NCBI GenBank assembly: GCA_903892995.1
Contig: CAITKP010000010.1
Location: forward strand, 1-63,870
Length of the DNA stretch: 63,870 nucleotides
Origin: an uncultured Campylobacterales bacterium
Lineage (GTDB): Bacteria; Campylobacterota; Campylobacteria; Campylobacterales; Sulfurimonadaceae
Direction: 5' to 3'
Part shown: positions 17,624-25,153 of the stretch, in pieces
How positions within the stretch are numbered: position 1 is the first letter of the stretch
Layout of the letters: the number at the start of each line of letters is the position of its first letter
The notes under the pieces: generated by a model
Seen by the model: only the letters and a program-made list of their open reading frames with translations
What the model was told of the DNA's origin: nothing
The model's database searches: none
Program-made: the position numbers and the translations under genes

Positions 17624-20038
17624 TCACCAAAACCACTGTCCATTAATTTTCACATCATTAGATGTCAGACCAGCAATCCCATAAAGGTCATAAGACTTTG
17701 TAGCTTGAAGAGTAAGAAATCTATTTCTATATTCTAAACCAACATCTTTTTGAAATGCTCCGTTAGATAAATTAGAACTGCTTGCACCATATTGAATATT
17801 GCCATCAATATCACTAGAAACAGCACTTGTTACTGTTGCTCTACCACTAATAACTTTGTTCGGTACACTTCCAATTAAGCCAAATCCATTATAAAGAACT
17901 TCTGCTTTTGCAGACACAGCTTGGATGTCGCTCATGTTAAGAATACTATCACTGTAATTAACAGCTTGTCCATAAGAATATGTTCCCGAAATATCAAGTC
18001 CAGTGAATGAAGAATCAGTTCCTTTATAACTCATACCAAAATAGTGAGTATGCCCTGAATAACCTAATGCACCTGTTCCGCTTGAACCCATTAGTCCATC
18101 TTTGTAGCTGTATTTGAATGTATAATCCTCATCCCTATAACCTACAGCAAATGTTTGTTGTTCGTTACTAACACCAACAGAAAAATGTTTGCTGATAGGA
18201 ACCATTAAAAAACTATCAAATGTAAAATCATTAGATGTTGGTTTTATGTTTTGAGTTAAATTTAAAGTAAAATCCCTACTGAACGAATCAAACCCAACTA
18301 CACTTTCTAAAGAACCCAAGGAAGCTAATTTTAGGACAACTAAAGTGCTTCCATTAACACTAGTTGTCCAAGCACTAGGAGCAACTTTAGTGTTAAGTCC
18401 TGCAACATTTTTAACTAAATTAGGCACCAACAAATCACCTGCAGGTGAAAATGCTTTAGCCAAGTCAAGCTTTCCATGTCCATAAATTGGGTCAATACCA
18501 GGTGCACCCATATCATCAGCTGTTTGAAGTAAAATTTGTGTCTGCTGATTTCCAGAAAGACGAGGCCACTTTTGTTGTAACAATGCCATTGCACCTGCAA
18601 CATAAGGTGCTGCATATGATGTACCTGAACCAGTTACAGTTGTATTTCCATTGTTGCTTGCAACACCAACACTAGAGCCTGGTGCTAATATATAAAAATC
18701 AGCAGTCAAACCAGCTCTATTGCTCCAAGAAGCTATATCAGTTCCCGTATTATTGAGTGCTCCAACAACTAACCATCCACCAGCTGACGTAAGCATATCA
18801 GAATAACCTGCTTGCAGTGGAATAGCTCCAAATTGGTTACATGTAGCTAAGGTAGTACAAGTGTTTCCTTGATTCCCTGCAGCTGTTATAAATGTTGCGC
18901 CAGCTTTAACCAACTCTCTATAACCATCTTTATACGCTGTAGTTAGATTAGCATAAGTCTCTATAGACTGATTCATAATCGTAGCACCTTTAAGAAATGC
19001 TGCTCTTGCCCCATCTATCATATCTGTAGTATAAATAAGGTTTTTAGAATCAACAACTTTAACATCTATGATATTTGCATCAAAAGCAACCCCAACAACT
19101 CCAGTACCATTAAAAGCTCCGGCAATAATAGCTGAAGTAGCAGTACCATGTCCATAATAATCATATCCTGCTACTTGCACACTTCCACTAGTAATTACAG
19201 CACCTGTAGAAGGGTTAGTAACCGTAACAGTTACATTACCGCTATAACCATTTCCAGGGTTTGTTAATTTCACTCCTGTTAAAACTCCATTAGTAATTAT
19301 AGGAACAGCAGTCGCACCGCTACCATTTCCAGAAATTGTTACAGTAGGAATTGTAGAACCAACAGTTTGGCCATAAGAACTAATTACCACCTCAGAGAGC
19401 ATTCCACCACTAAGTTGTGTTCTAGTAATAGTTTTTGTTATTGGATTGTAAATATTTGCAAAATCAATAATGTTATTTGGGTTATTATAGACTCTATTAA
19501 CATCTGAATTTAAGTTGGATACACCCGTGTCAAGGTCAGCTACAGTAACACCTTTACCGGTATAGCCTTGAGCCCATGCTACATCAACACCAGTTAAACT
19601 ATGGTCATATGATTTTATATACTCTACACTTGTTGCAAGCGGTACAACCGGCTTATCCGTAATGATATTGGCATCCGCTGGCCCTAGTACCACTGGGGTC
19701 GCTACCACAGGAGTTTGTAAAGCATCTAATTGTTTTTGGTATTTTTCAAGCAAAGCTTGATATTGAAGAAGTTTTGCTTGATTCGTAATCAAAGATTTAT
19801 ACAGTAAATCAGTAACACTACCAAATAGAACACACAAGGGAGTTTGTACAGTACAACTATTAACTTTAACAGAATAGCTATCATATAATTTTTGAGTATT
19901 TAGTATAAGCGATTGTTGATTTGCAATAATTGCCTGTTCATTTGTAACTAATTTTTGTGCTTTTGCAATTGCAGCACTGTTATCTATAGCAAGTGCTAAG
20001 GAATTAACTAGCAATAGTGGTAACAAAATTTTTTTCAT
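17624..20038 (-). CDS. Secreted S8 (subtilisin-like) serine protease with beta-rich C-terminus
   Basis: An 804-residue protein with a signal peptide (MKKILLPLLLVNSLALA) and an S8 triad: Asp170 in DLDTG, His297 in YGHGT, Ser474 in GTSYAAP; AAGNQG near 389 gives the oxyanion Asn. About 85 residues rich in Gly, Thr and Val are inserted between Asp and His and match the repeating GxGSGATAxP/PGxGYSG pattern seen in adhesins. The C-terminal 270 residues are beta-rich with alternating patterns and end in WFW, as in outer-membrane barrels, so it may be an autotransporter. ATG 20038 has AAGGGATTG upstream and lies 2 bp after the previous stop. It is third in the operon from box 4. Confidence 0.85.
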   Translation of the reverse strand: MKKILLPLLLVNSLALAIDNSAAIAKAQKLVTNEQAIIANQQSLILNTQKLYDSYSVKVNSCTVQTPLCVLFGSVTDLLYKSLITNQAKLLQYQALLEKYQKQLDALQTPVVATPVVLGPADANIITDKPVVPLATSVEYIKSYDHSLTGVDVAWAQGYTGKGVTVADLDTGVSNLNSDVNRVYNNPNNIIDFANIYNPITKTITRTQLSGGMLSEVVISSYGQTVGSTIPTVTISGNGSGATAVPIITNGVLTGVKLTNPGNGYSGNVTVTVTNPSTGAVITSGSVQVAGYDYYGHGTATSAIIAGAFNGTGVVGVAFDANIIDVKVVDSKNLIYTTDMIDGARAAFLKGATIMNQSIETYANLTTAYKDGYRELVKAGATFITAAGNQGNTCTTLATCNQFGAIPLQAGYSDMLTSAGGWLVVGALNNTGTDIASWSNRAGLTADFYILAPGSSVGVASNNGNTTVTGSGTSYAAPYVAGAMALLQQKWPRLSGNQQTQILLQTADDMGAPGIDPIYGHGKLDLAKAFSPAGDLLVPNLVKNVAGLNTKVAPSAWTTSVNGSTLVVLKLASLGSLESVVGFDSFSRDFTLNLTQNIKPTSNDFTFDSFLMVPISKHFSVGVSNEQQTFAVGYRDEDYTFKYSYKDGLMGSSGTGALGYSGHTHYFGMSYKGTDSSFTGLDISGTYSYGQAVNYSDSILNMSDIQAVSAKAEVLYNGFGLIGSVPNKVISGRATVTSAVSSDIDGNIQYGASSSNLSNGAFQKDVGLEYRNRFLTLQATKSYDLYGIAGLTSNDVKINGQWFW

Positions 20039-20040
20039 AA

Positions 20041-20643
20041 TCAATCCCTTACATTTTCATCATTATCGTTTGTACTATCTATTTCTTGAAATGTAGTTGG
20101 ATCAACAATATAAGGATCTTTAAACTCCTCATAATAAAACTCATACCTCAAAATAGCATCAGTCTCGCGTAATTTATCTTTATGTTTAAAATAATGTCGG
20201 CGGCATATCTCTTCAACTTTTGCTGTCTTTTGATCAAATGATAAAGGATACAGGTGACTCAGTTTAGTTATTCGTCCAAAATAGGAGTAATACCACATTG
20301 CTGCTTGATATGATCCAAGATAGGTACCCTTTGTGATGATATGAATGTACATATAATTTGCGGCCTTTTGCTCCGCTTTGATATATTCAACTGCATTTTC
20401 ATTTGCGTCTAAAAGTTGTTGTGGAGCTTGAAAATAGACACATAGTGCTTTAAGTAATGTAGCATCAGTGTATGTCCAATCATAGAAATTTTTTTCTTCA
20501 TTTACGATAGCACAATATGGTTCACTTAAGAGATACTCAATATGGCTAACACCTTTATTTAAATCTTTATATCCAAGAGCTCGTGCAGTATCTTCAATAC
20601 CCAATTCCATGACTTTTTCATTTAAAAAATCTTGCAAATTCAT
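20041..20643 (-). CDS. Unknown protein with a GYKxxNKG N-terminal domain
   Basis: A 200-residue protein. Residues about 10-40 (MELGIEDTARALGYKDLNKG) resemble a helix-turn-helix and match the N-terminus of the product at 21242-21802 (LMGYKNPNKG), including the following hydrophobic ladder. The C-terminal half is unrelated to that protein and unrecognised. It overlaps 20640-21167 by 4 bp and is followed 2 bp later by the subtilase start, so it sits in the box 4 operon. A regulatory role for the shared N-terminal domain is a guess. Confidence 0.6.
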   Translation of the reverse strand: MNLQDFLNEKVMELGIEDTARALGYKDLNKGVSHIEYLLSEPYCAIVNEEKNFYDWTYTDATLLKALCVYFQAPQQLLDANENAVEYIKAEQKAANYMYIHIITKGTYLGSYQAAMWYYSYFGRITKLSHLYPLSFDQKTAKVEEICRRHYFKHKDKLRETDAILRYEFYYEEFKDPYIVDPTTFQEIDSTNDNDENVRD

Positions 20644-21167
20644 ACTGTTTCCTCACTTTTAATAATTTTGGCTGCGACAACATAATCTGAATCAGTTATC
20701 CACTTTTTATCACTCTTAATATTTTCTAATAAAGTAAAAAGCGATTTATCCATTTCAAATGGTAAATCTGGGAAAGGGCAACTCATAGGTGCACCACCTG
20801 GAGATACAACTAAAGGAAGTGAATATTTGACTTGTGGAATAAAAGTTACGTTTATCTTCAAATCCATGATCTCTAGTTCATTTCTCAAAGTCAGAATTGC
20901 TGTTATGTTGTCATCTTCATTATTTTTAATATCATGTAAAGTTATCTCCGTATAACTATTGAGTTGATCGATCAGATCAAAGATATATTCATCTACTCTT
21001 TTCAATTTTAAAGAAAGTATCTTTTCATCGTGTTCACTTAGAGCAAAACGGTAACCAAATATATTACGTGGACCATATACTTGCTCCTCCCACTCATTAT
21101 ATTTTTCGGGCGAAATGACTTTTGTATTTAGGTAAAGCTTCATCAAATACTCTTGAAATGACTCCAT
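20640..21167 (-). CDS. Hypothetical protein, first gene of the box 4 operon
   Basis: A 175-residue unrecognised protein starting MESFQEYLMKLYLN. It has no signal peptide. The start has AAGGCGGT upstream, and box 4 ends 45 bp before it. The stop overlaps the next start by 4 bp. The operon then reads 20041-20643 and the S8 protease, so the protein is tied by context to the secreted protease, perhaps as an assembly or control factor; the sequence does not say which. Confidence 0.6.
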   Translation of the reverse strand: MESFQEYLMKLYLNTKVISPEKYNEWEEQVYGPRNIFGYRFALSEHDEKILSLKLKRVDEYIFDLIDQLNSYTEITLHDIKNNEDDNITAILTLRNELEIMDLKINVTFIPQVKYSLPLVVSPGGAPMSCPFPDLPFEMDKSLFTLLENIKSDKKWITDSDYVVAAKIIKSEETV

Positions 21168-21195
21168 ACTGCTACCGCCTTATATTGATAGTAAA

Positions 21196-21228
21196 ATAAT
21201 AATCGAAAATATAGACACTCATATGTCC
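21196..21228 (-). promoter_or_regulatory. Box 4: conserved promoter box and -10 for the subtilase operon
   Basis: On the minus strand the box is GGACA-tatgag-TGTCT (21213-21228), and TATTAT (21196-21201) follows after 11 bp. It has the opposite half-site order to boxes 1, 3, 5, 7 and 8 relative to its gene. Confidence 0.7.
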
Positions 21229-21241
21229 AATAATATGAAGT

Positions 21242-21802
21242 TCACGATGTAATCAATTTTCCTGCTAGATCACAATGATATCTCTTCCCTAAATAATGAA
21301 GAGTATAACTCTTTATCTCTCCCCATACTGCAAGTTTCCCACTATGTGCTTCATAGTGCTCTATTATCATTTCAGAAACTCGTTGCAGTGTCTCTAAAAG
21401 AGATTTATCGACAAGTTCATTTATATCAAACTTTATACATTTTGTACTTTGTAGTACTACTAACACCATAATCGGCTCATTATTTCTTTTAAAATTAGTA
21501 TTAGCAGATAGAGTACACTCTTTTAATTTTTGAAGATATTTATTGTAGTCAGTAGCAAGTTCTATTTCCTTATCAACTAATGATCCATCAATCTCAAGAA
21601 GTTCACACAGTTTTTTTACAAATCCCACACTTTCATATTCAAAATCATAATGTCCAGATTGCAGCCATGCCGAAAGCTTCTTACATGTAAGCAGTTTTTG
21701 TAGTGTTGCCAATCCTTTGTTTGGATTTTTGTAACCCATTAATTTGATTATTTGTTGCGGGTCTTTATTGTTAAGTTTATCTTTTATTATTTGAAGAAGC
21801 AT
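21242..21802 (-). CDS. Unknown protein with a GYKxxNKG N-terminal domain
   Basis: A 186-residue unrecognised protein. Residues about 16-37 (PQQIIKLMGYKNPNKGLATL) match the N-terminal domain of 20041-20643. The rest is not similar. The ribosome site AAAAAGGATAATAG precedes the ATG. No conserved box lies upstream, and the segment before it is the unusual structured region at 21.84-22.04 kb, so its promoter is unclear. It may be one of the regulators of this island, but this rests only on the HTH-like look of the N-terminus. Confidence 0.55.
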   Translation of the reverse strand: MLLQIIKDKLNNKDPQQIIKLMGYKNPNKGLATLQKLLTCKKLSAWLQSGHYDFEYESVGFVKKLCELLEIDGSLVDKEIELATDYNKYLQKLKECTLSANTNFKRNNEPIMVLVVLQSTKCIKFDINELVDKSLLETLQRVSEMIIEHYEAHSGKLAVWGEIKSYTLHYLGKRYHCDLAGKLITS

Positions 21803-21844
21803 CTATTATCCTTTTTTTCTGTCGATACATTTTTTACAGTTTAA

Positions 21845-21970
21845 CCGGCAAAACAAGTTTACTCGAACAACTTTCAACATTTCAATTAACAACAACGACT
21901 GTAACAGCAATCAACACTCTGGTACCCTTCGTCTTAGGTCGCTCCATGATATTTGTTTTTGTTTTACCGG
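21845..21970. repeat. Long-range inverted repeat in an intergenic segment of unusual composition
   Basis: CCGGCAAAACAA (21845-21856) pairs with TTGTTTTACCGG (21959-21970), one mismatch in 12, across about 100 bp. The whole stretch 21803-22044 lacks a credible gene and looks richer in G+C than its flanks. One plus-strand frame is open from about 21838 to 22041 but has no ribosome site or usual start. It could be a structured RNA, a recombination site or a remnant of another element; I cannot tell which. Confidence 0.45.
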
Positions 21971-22044
21971 GACATTTGCCATTTTGCAAGGTTGCATTAG
22001 GGCTTTTTACAGGAGTAAGGGCGAATATCTGCTACCCGTAATTT

Positions 22045-22704
22045 TCAAAGTCCTAGCAGCTCTTTGCTACTTGCATAAAGTTCAATTTTGAGTGTTTTTG
22101 TAGAATTAATCAGAGAGATCTCTTCCTCATACTCTAGAATAGTTGTTTTAATGGATTTTAGCTCCTGCTCTATCACACTTTTATCCCAAAATTGATACTC
22201 AAATACAAAATCTTCATTTCTCTCAAAGGCAGTATCTTTTAACTTTTTAAGACCTGATATGATCTCTTTTAAAGATGTAGGCAATCCTTTTGATTTTAAG
22301 AGATAGGACTCAAGAAGTCTAATATGCTCTTTTTTCTTTGTGATGTAGTTTAGTTTTGCGCTCAAGCCATTCTTTACATTGAACTCAAATATTGCTTCCT
22401 TGATATCACGGATATCCTCCAATACTTCCAAAGAGGAAACATGCCGATATAGCTTTTCGTTAATCTCATTTTCAATTAATTGCTCAAGCTTACCTTCATC
22501 ATTTGTAAGAATCGATGCGTAAGAGATCTCAAAACGACTTAGTTTGTTTGCATCAAAACTTCCAGATGATTTAAGGGAATAGGATGTGTCTCTTAGATTG
22601 TTCGCCTTAAAACTTTCGTATTTACGAAGGTTTTCTAAAAGCTTATGCGCTTTATTGGCAGTTACTTCAAAAGAAGTTTTTTTTGAAAGAATAAGGTTTT
22701 GCAT
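22045..22704 (-). CDS. Hypothetical protein, largely helical
   Basis: A 219-residue unrecognised protein, charged and probably coiled-coil in large part (for example residues 85-150 and 170-205). It has no signal peptide. A GGAGAGATGTT ribosome site precedes the ATG, and box 5 ends 49 bp upstream. It appears monocistronic, since the gene downstream is over 200 bp away across the structured segment. Confidence 0.6.
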   Translation of the reverse strand: MQNLILSKKTSFEVTANKAHKLLENLRKYESFKANNLRDTSYSLKSSGSFDANKLSRFEISYASILTNDEGKLEQLIENEINEKLYRHVSSLEVLEDIRDIKEAIFEFNVKNGLSAKLNYITKKKEHIRLLESYLLKSKGLPTSLKEIISGLKKLKDTAFERNEDFVFEYQFWDKSVIEQELKSIKTTILEYEEEISLINSTKTLKIELYASSKELLGL

Positions 22705-22736
22705 AACATCTCTCCATTTATTTATTTGCTGAAAGT

Positions 22737-22769
22737 ATTTTACTTATTTATATGGACAAAAATTTGTCT
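22737..22769 (-). promoter_or_regulatory. Box 5: conserved promoter box and -10 for 22045-22704
   Basis: On the plus strand the box is GGACA-aaaatt-TGTCT at 22754-22769. With the gene, TAAAAT (22737-22742) follows after 11 bp. Confidence 0.7.
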
Positions 22770-22810
22770 GTTTAAAATTTCAGTCGTCATTATTCCATCT
22801 CTAGCCAATA

Positions 22811-23323
22811 TTAAATATCTCGCATACACTCATCATTTTCTTCATCAACATATTGATAATAGACTTTAATATCACTCCAGATTATTCCTATACGTAGCAG
22901 ATCTTCTACAAAGAGATGATTATGATCATATAAACAGTGAAACCACCAGCAATGGTGATCTTTAGAGATTAAACTAGACCCTCCAAAATCGCGCCCTTTA
23001 TATTCATTATGGTTTCCATTCCATCGCCATTCTGAACTGTTATCTGTTAGAGAAATCTTTTTTACATACTCATCAATCACTGTAATAATGTTGTCTTTAT
23101 CATCTTTATACTCTTGATCACTCTCTTTAAGATAAAAATTAATGATTATCTCTATCTCATAATCATGAAGTGAATCATTTGAATCAGCAAGACGTGTTAA
23201 TAGAGCTTGATCAAGGTTAATAGCCTCTTTTATAAGCTTTTTTTGAAGATTATGAAGGCGTGCATTGAGGGCTCTGAGTTGTACTACTTGCTCCTCACTT
23301 GCTTGATATAAATATGTTTCCAT
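22811..23323 (-). CDS. Hypothetical acidic protein, 170 aa
   Basis: Unrecognised, starts METYLYQASEEQVVQL and is acidic, with a helical N-terminal half. A block HHCWWFHCLYDHNH near residues 120-135 is rich in His, Trp and Cys and could bind metal, but no known motif is matched. It has an AGAGGAATAG ribosome site and shares box 6 with the divergent gene at 23441. Confidence 0.6.
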   Translation of the reverse strand: METYLYQASEEQVVQLRALNARLHNLQKKLIKEAINLDQALLTRLADSNDSLHDYEIEIIINFYLKESDQEYKDDKDNIITVIDEYVKKISLTDNSSEWRWNGNHNEYKGRDFGGSSLISKDHHCWWFHCLYDHNHLFVEDLLRIGIIWSDIKVYYQYVDEENDECMRDI

Positions 23324-23362
23324 CTATTCCTCTATAATTTTATTGTGATATTTGATAGTAAA

Positions 23363-23412
23363 AGTATAAAAAGATATGTGGACAAATCAATGTCTTGTAT
23401 AAAACCTATAAT
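23363..23412. promoter_or_regulatory. Box 6: one box serving two divergent promoters
   Basis: GGACA-aatcaa-TGTCT at 23380-23395. To the right, TATAAT (23407-23412) follows after 11 bp for the plus gene at 23441; to the left, TATACT (23363-23368) follows after 11 bp for the minus gene ending at 23323. The symmetry shows that the box works in either orientation at the same spacing. Confidence 0.8.
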
Positions 23413-23440
23413 TTAAATAAATTTTACCTTGAGGTGTATA

Positions 23441-23710
23441 ATGCAAAACAAATCAAAACGTAGCTCGGTATATACAATTCTTTACGAGGATACCACCCAA
23501 GTTGAGCTAGATGAAATAACCAAAAATATGAGCGATAAAGAGCTATACCATTTTTTTAAAAATAAAAATATTAAATTTATACGTGTACTACCTGCAACGA
23601 CCAAAGAAAGATTAAATAGATACATTGATAAAGTTTTTAACGAAGCAATAGACAACATAATTGCAATAATGAAAAAAGGCAAATATGAGAATCTTCCTGA
23701 TAAGTTTTGA
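23441..23710 (+). CDS. Hypothetical protein, 89 aa
   Basis: An unrecognised small charged protein beginning MQNKSKRSSVYTILYED. A longer frame begins with TTG at 23429, but the ATG at 23441 has GAGGTGTATA before it. Box 6 ends 45 bp upstream. It ends in convergence with 23739-24329. No membrane segment or domain is visible. Confidence 0.6.
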   Translation: MQNKSKRSSVYTILYEDTTQVELDEITKNMSDKELYHFFKNKNIKFIRVLPATTKERLNRYIDKVFNEAIDNIIAIMKKGKYENLPDKF

Positions 23711-23738
23711 CAACATCACTTATCATTTACGAATATTT

Positions 23739-24329
23739 TTACTTAAATGCTGTATTGAGTTTATCAAATGAAGATTCTTTTTTACAATAGACCCAGAATA
23801 CCTTAGCATCTTCTTTTGGATCATATATTAAATTATAAAGAGAATCATATTCATTAATGTCTAGTTCGCGTTTGATGTAATTATGCTTTTCAAATTGGGC
23901 ATCAAATCGTTTGAATCGAGGAAGCTTCATATCAAGCTCACTTAATGGACCTCTTACAATAATAGCAGGAGATGTTTTTTGAAGATATTTATCAACGTCT
24001 CTTTCGATGAATCTTAAGACAAGCTCACGTGCTTCTTTTGAATCAAAATATTTTTTAGTATCTTGTCCGTTTTTATTATCTAAATCAAAATATTTGAACT
24101 TTTGTTCTTTATTCGACCAGCGCCTTATATCAAGATCATAGACAAAGTTCACAATACTAACTGTATCCTCTTTGATATGCCCGATTATTGTAAATTTTAT
24201 CTCTACATCTATCTTATATTCTTTATATCTAAATGTGTAATTTTTAGATTGAATAAGAAGTGAATCTTCAAATATATATTTTGACCTATCAATCGAAGTA
24301 ATATAAAAATCATTTGCTAATCGTAACAT
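23739..24329 (-). CDS. Unknown protein, paralogue of 14168-14755
   Basis: 196 residues, homologous end to end to the product of 14168-14755, with close to half of positions identical by eye. Shared blocks include FRYKEYK, RWSNKEQ, KKYFDSKEARELVLRF, KTSPAIIVRG, LPRFKRFD, YIKRELDI and WVYCKKES. The gene follows the SLOG protein gene by 18 bp, with its own AAAAGGAGATCCG ribosome site, and so falls under box 7. The pairing of this family with a SLOG protein is the best contextual clue to its function, which is unknown. Confidence 0.7.
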   Translation of the reverse strand: MLRLANDFYITSIDRSKYIFEDSLLIQSKNYTFRYKEYKIDVEIKFTIIGHIKEDTVSIVNFVYDLDIRRWSNKEQKFKYFDLDNKNGQDTKKYFDSKEARELVLRFIERDVDKYLQKTSPAIIVRGPLSELDMKLPRFKRFDAQFEKHNYIKRELDINEYDSLYNLIYDPKEDAKVFWVYCKKESSFDKLNTAFK

Positions 24330-24347
24330 CGGATCTCCTTTTAGAAA

Positions 24348-24704
24348 TTAAAACTTAATGATATAGACCTTTTTTTCAAGGCTTTTTGCGTAGTTAATTG
24401 TATATTTTGTGCCAGTTGAATGCCCATTCCAAAATGCAACTATGATGTCAGATTCTTGTACGATCTGTCTATTACGAAAATGGTACGCGCGTTTTCTATT
24501 TTTAAAATCTGGATAAAAGATAATCGTTTGGATATTATTTTTATTAGCCCACTGCTGTCCGAGGGTATCTGCACCTTTGGCACCACCGCTTACGATATGA
24601 CTGATAGGAAACTCAAGATTGAGCTCTTGCATCTTCTCATCTAAAAGATTTTTGTTTTTAAAATCTCTACTACCAATAATGGCAACTTTGTAAGTTTGAC
24701 TCAT
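24348..24704 (-). CDS. YspA/DUF2493-type SLOG-family protein
   Basis: A 118-residue Rossmann-like protein with IIGSRDF at residues 9-15, VSGGAKGADTLG at about 38-49, RNRQIVQESD near 77-86 and FWNGHSTGT near 91-99. These match the DUF2493/YspA branch of the SLOG superfamily, which binds nucleotides or nucleotide-derived ligands and often appears in nucleotide-signalling conflict systems. It is first in a two-gene unit with the 196-residue unknown protein, transcribed from box 7. It may sense a nucleotide signal; this is inference from family. Confidence 0.75.
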   Translation of the reverse strand: MSQTYKVAIIGSRDFKNKNLLDEKMQELNLEFPISHIVSGGAKGADTLGQQWANKNNIQTIIFYPDFKNRKRAYHFRNRQIVQESDIIVAFWNGHSTGTKYTINYAKSLEKKVYIIKF

Positions 24705-24731
24705 AATGCTACTCCAGTTATTTTACTGGAC

Positions 24732-24764
24732 ATTATAATGTTTCAAGTGGACAATCAAATGTCT
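24732..24764 (-). promoter_or_regulatory. Box 7: conserved promoter box and -10 for the SLOG unit
   Basis: On the plus strand the box is GGACA-atcaaa-TGTCT at 24749-24764. With the gene, a consensus TATAAT (24732-24737) follows after 11 bp. The box ends 44 bp before the start codon. Confidence 0.75.
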
Positions 24765-24790
24765 AGTATTTGATTTAATCTTGTCAATAT

Positions 24791-25153
24791 TTACTTAACT
24801 CTTTTTTTTTCTAACTTTTCTATTTTATCTTTTGTAGTAGGCAACATCAATTTTTCAAGCTCTTCAAGCCTTCCAAATGTTCGCATAACTTTTATGAAAT
24901 TAATCATAGAAATACTCCCCTTTTGCTCATAATTGGAGTATGTTGTCTGTGAGCTAAGCTCTGCTTCTTTTGCAAAATCACTCTGTTTTTTATTTTGAGA
25001 GATTCGTAGCTCTTTTGCTCTCATTGCCAAAACCATTGCAATCTCTTTATCAGTCAGCGTTCCAAACGCACTGTTTGGATTGAGGTTGTCTTTAAATTTC
25101 TTTTTTATCTTTGCTTGAGAAAGTTGCAGTTTCTTTAGAAGTTCTCCACTCAT
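24791..25153 (-). CDS. hipB: Xre-type antitoxin of a HipA-like module
   Basis: A 120-residue protein with a central helix-turn-helix (residues about 45-95, including SQNKKQSDFAKEAELS and TYSNYEQKGSIS) and a lysine-rich tail. The start overlaps the stop of the HipA-like gene by 4 bp. HipB proteins bind HipA and repress the operon. Here the regulator gene follows the kinase gene, whereas most hipBA operons have hipB first. A perfect inverted repeat sits upstream of hipA. Confidence 0.75.
   Translation of the reverse strand: MSGELLKKLQLSQAKIKKKFKDNLNPNSAFGTLTDKEIAMVLAMRAKELRISQNKKQSDFAKEAELSSQTTYSNYEQKGSISMINFIKVMRTFGRLEELEKLMLPTTKDKIEKLEKKRVK

Noticed and set aside
21838-22041. 68-codon open frame on the plus strand in the structured segment
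   Set aside because: No start codon or ribosome site, and no recognised product; kept only as part of the unexplained segment.
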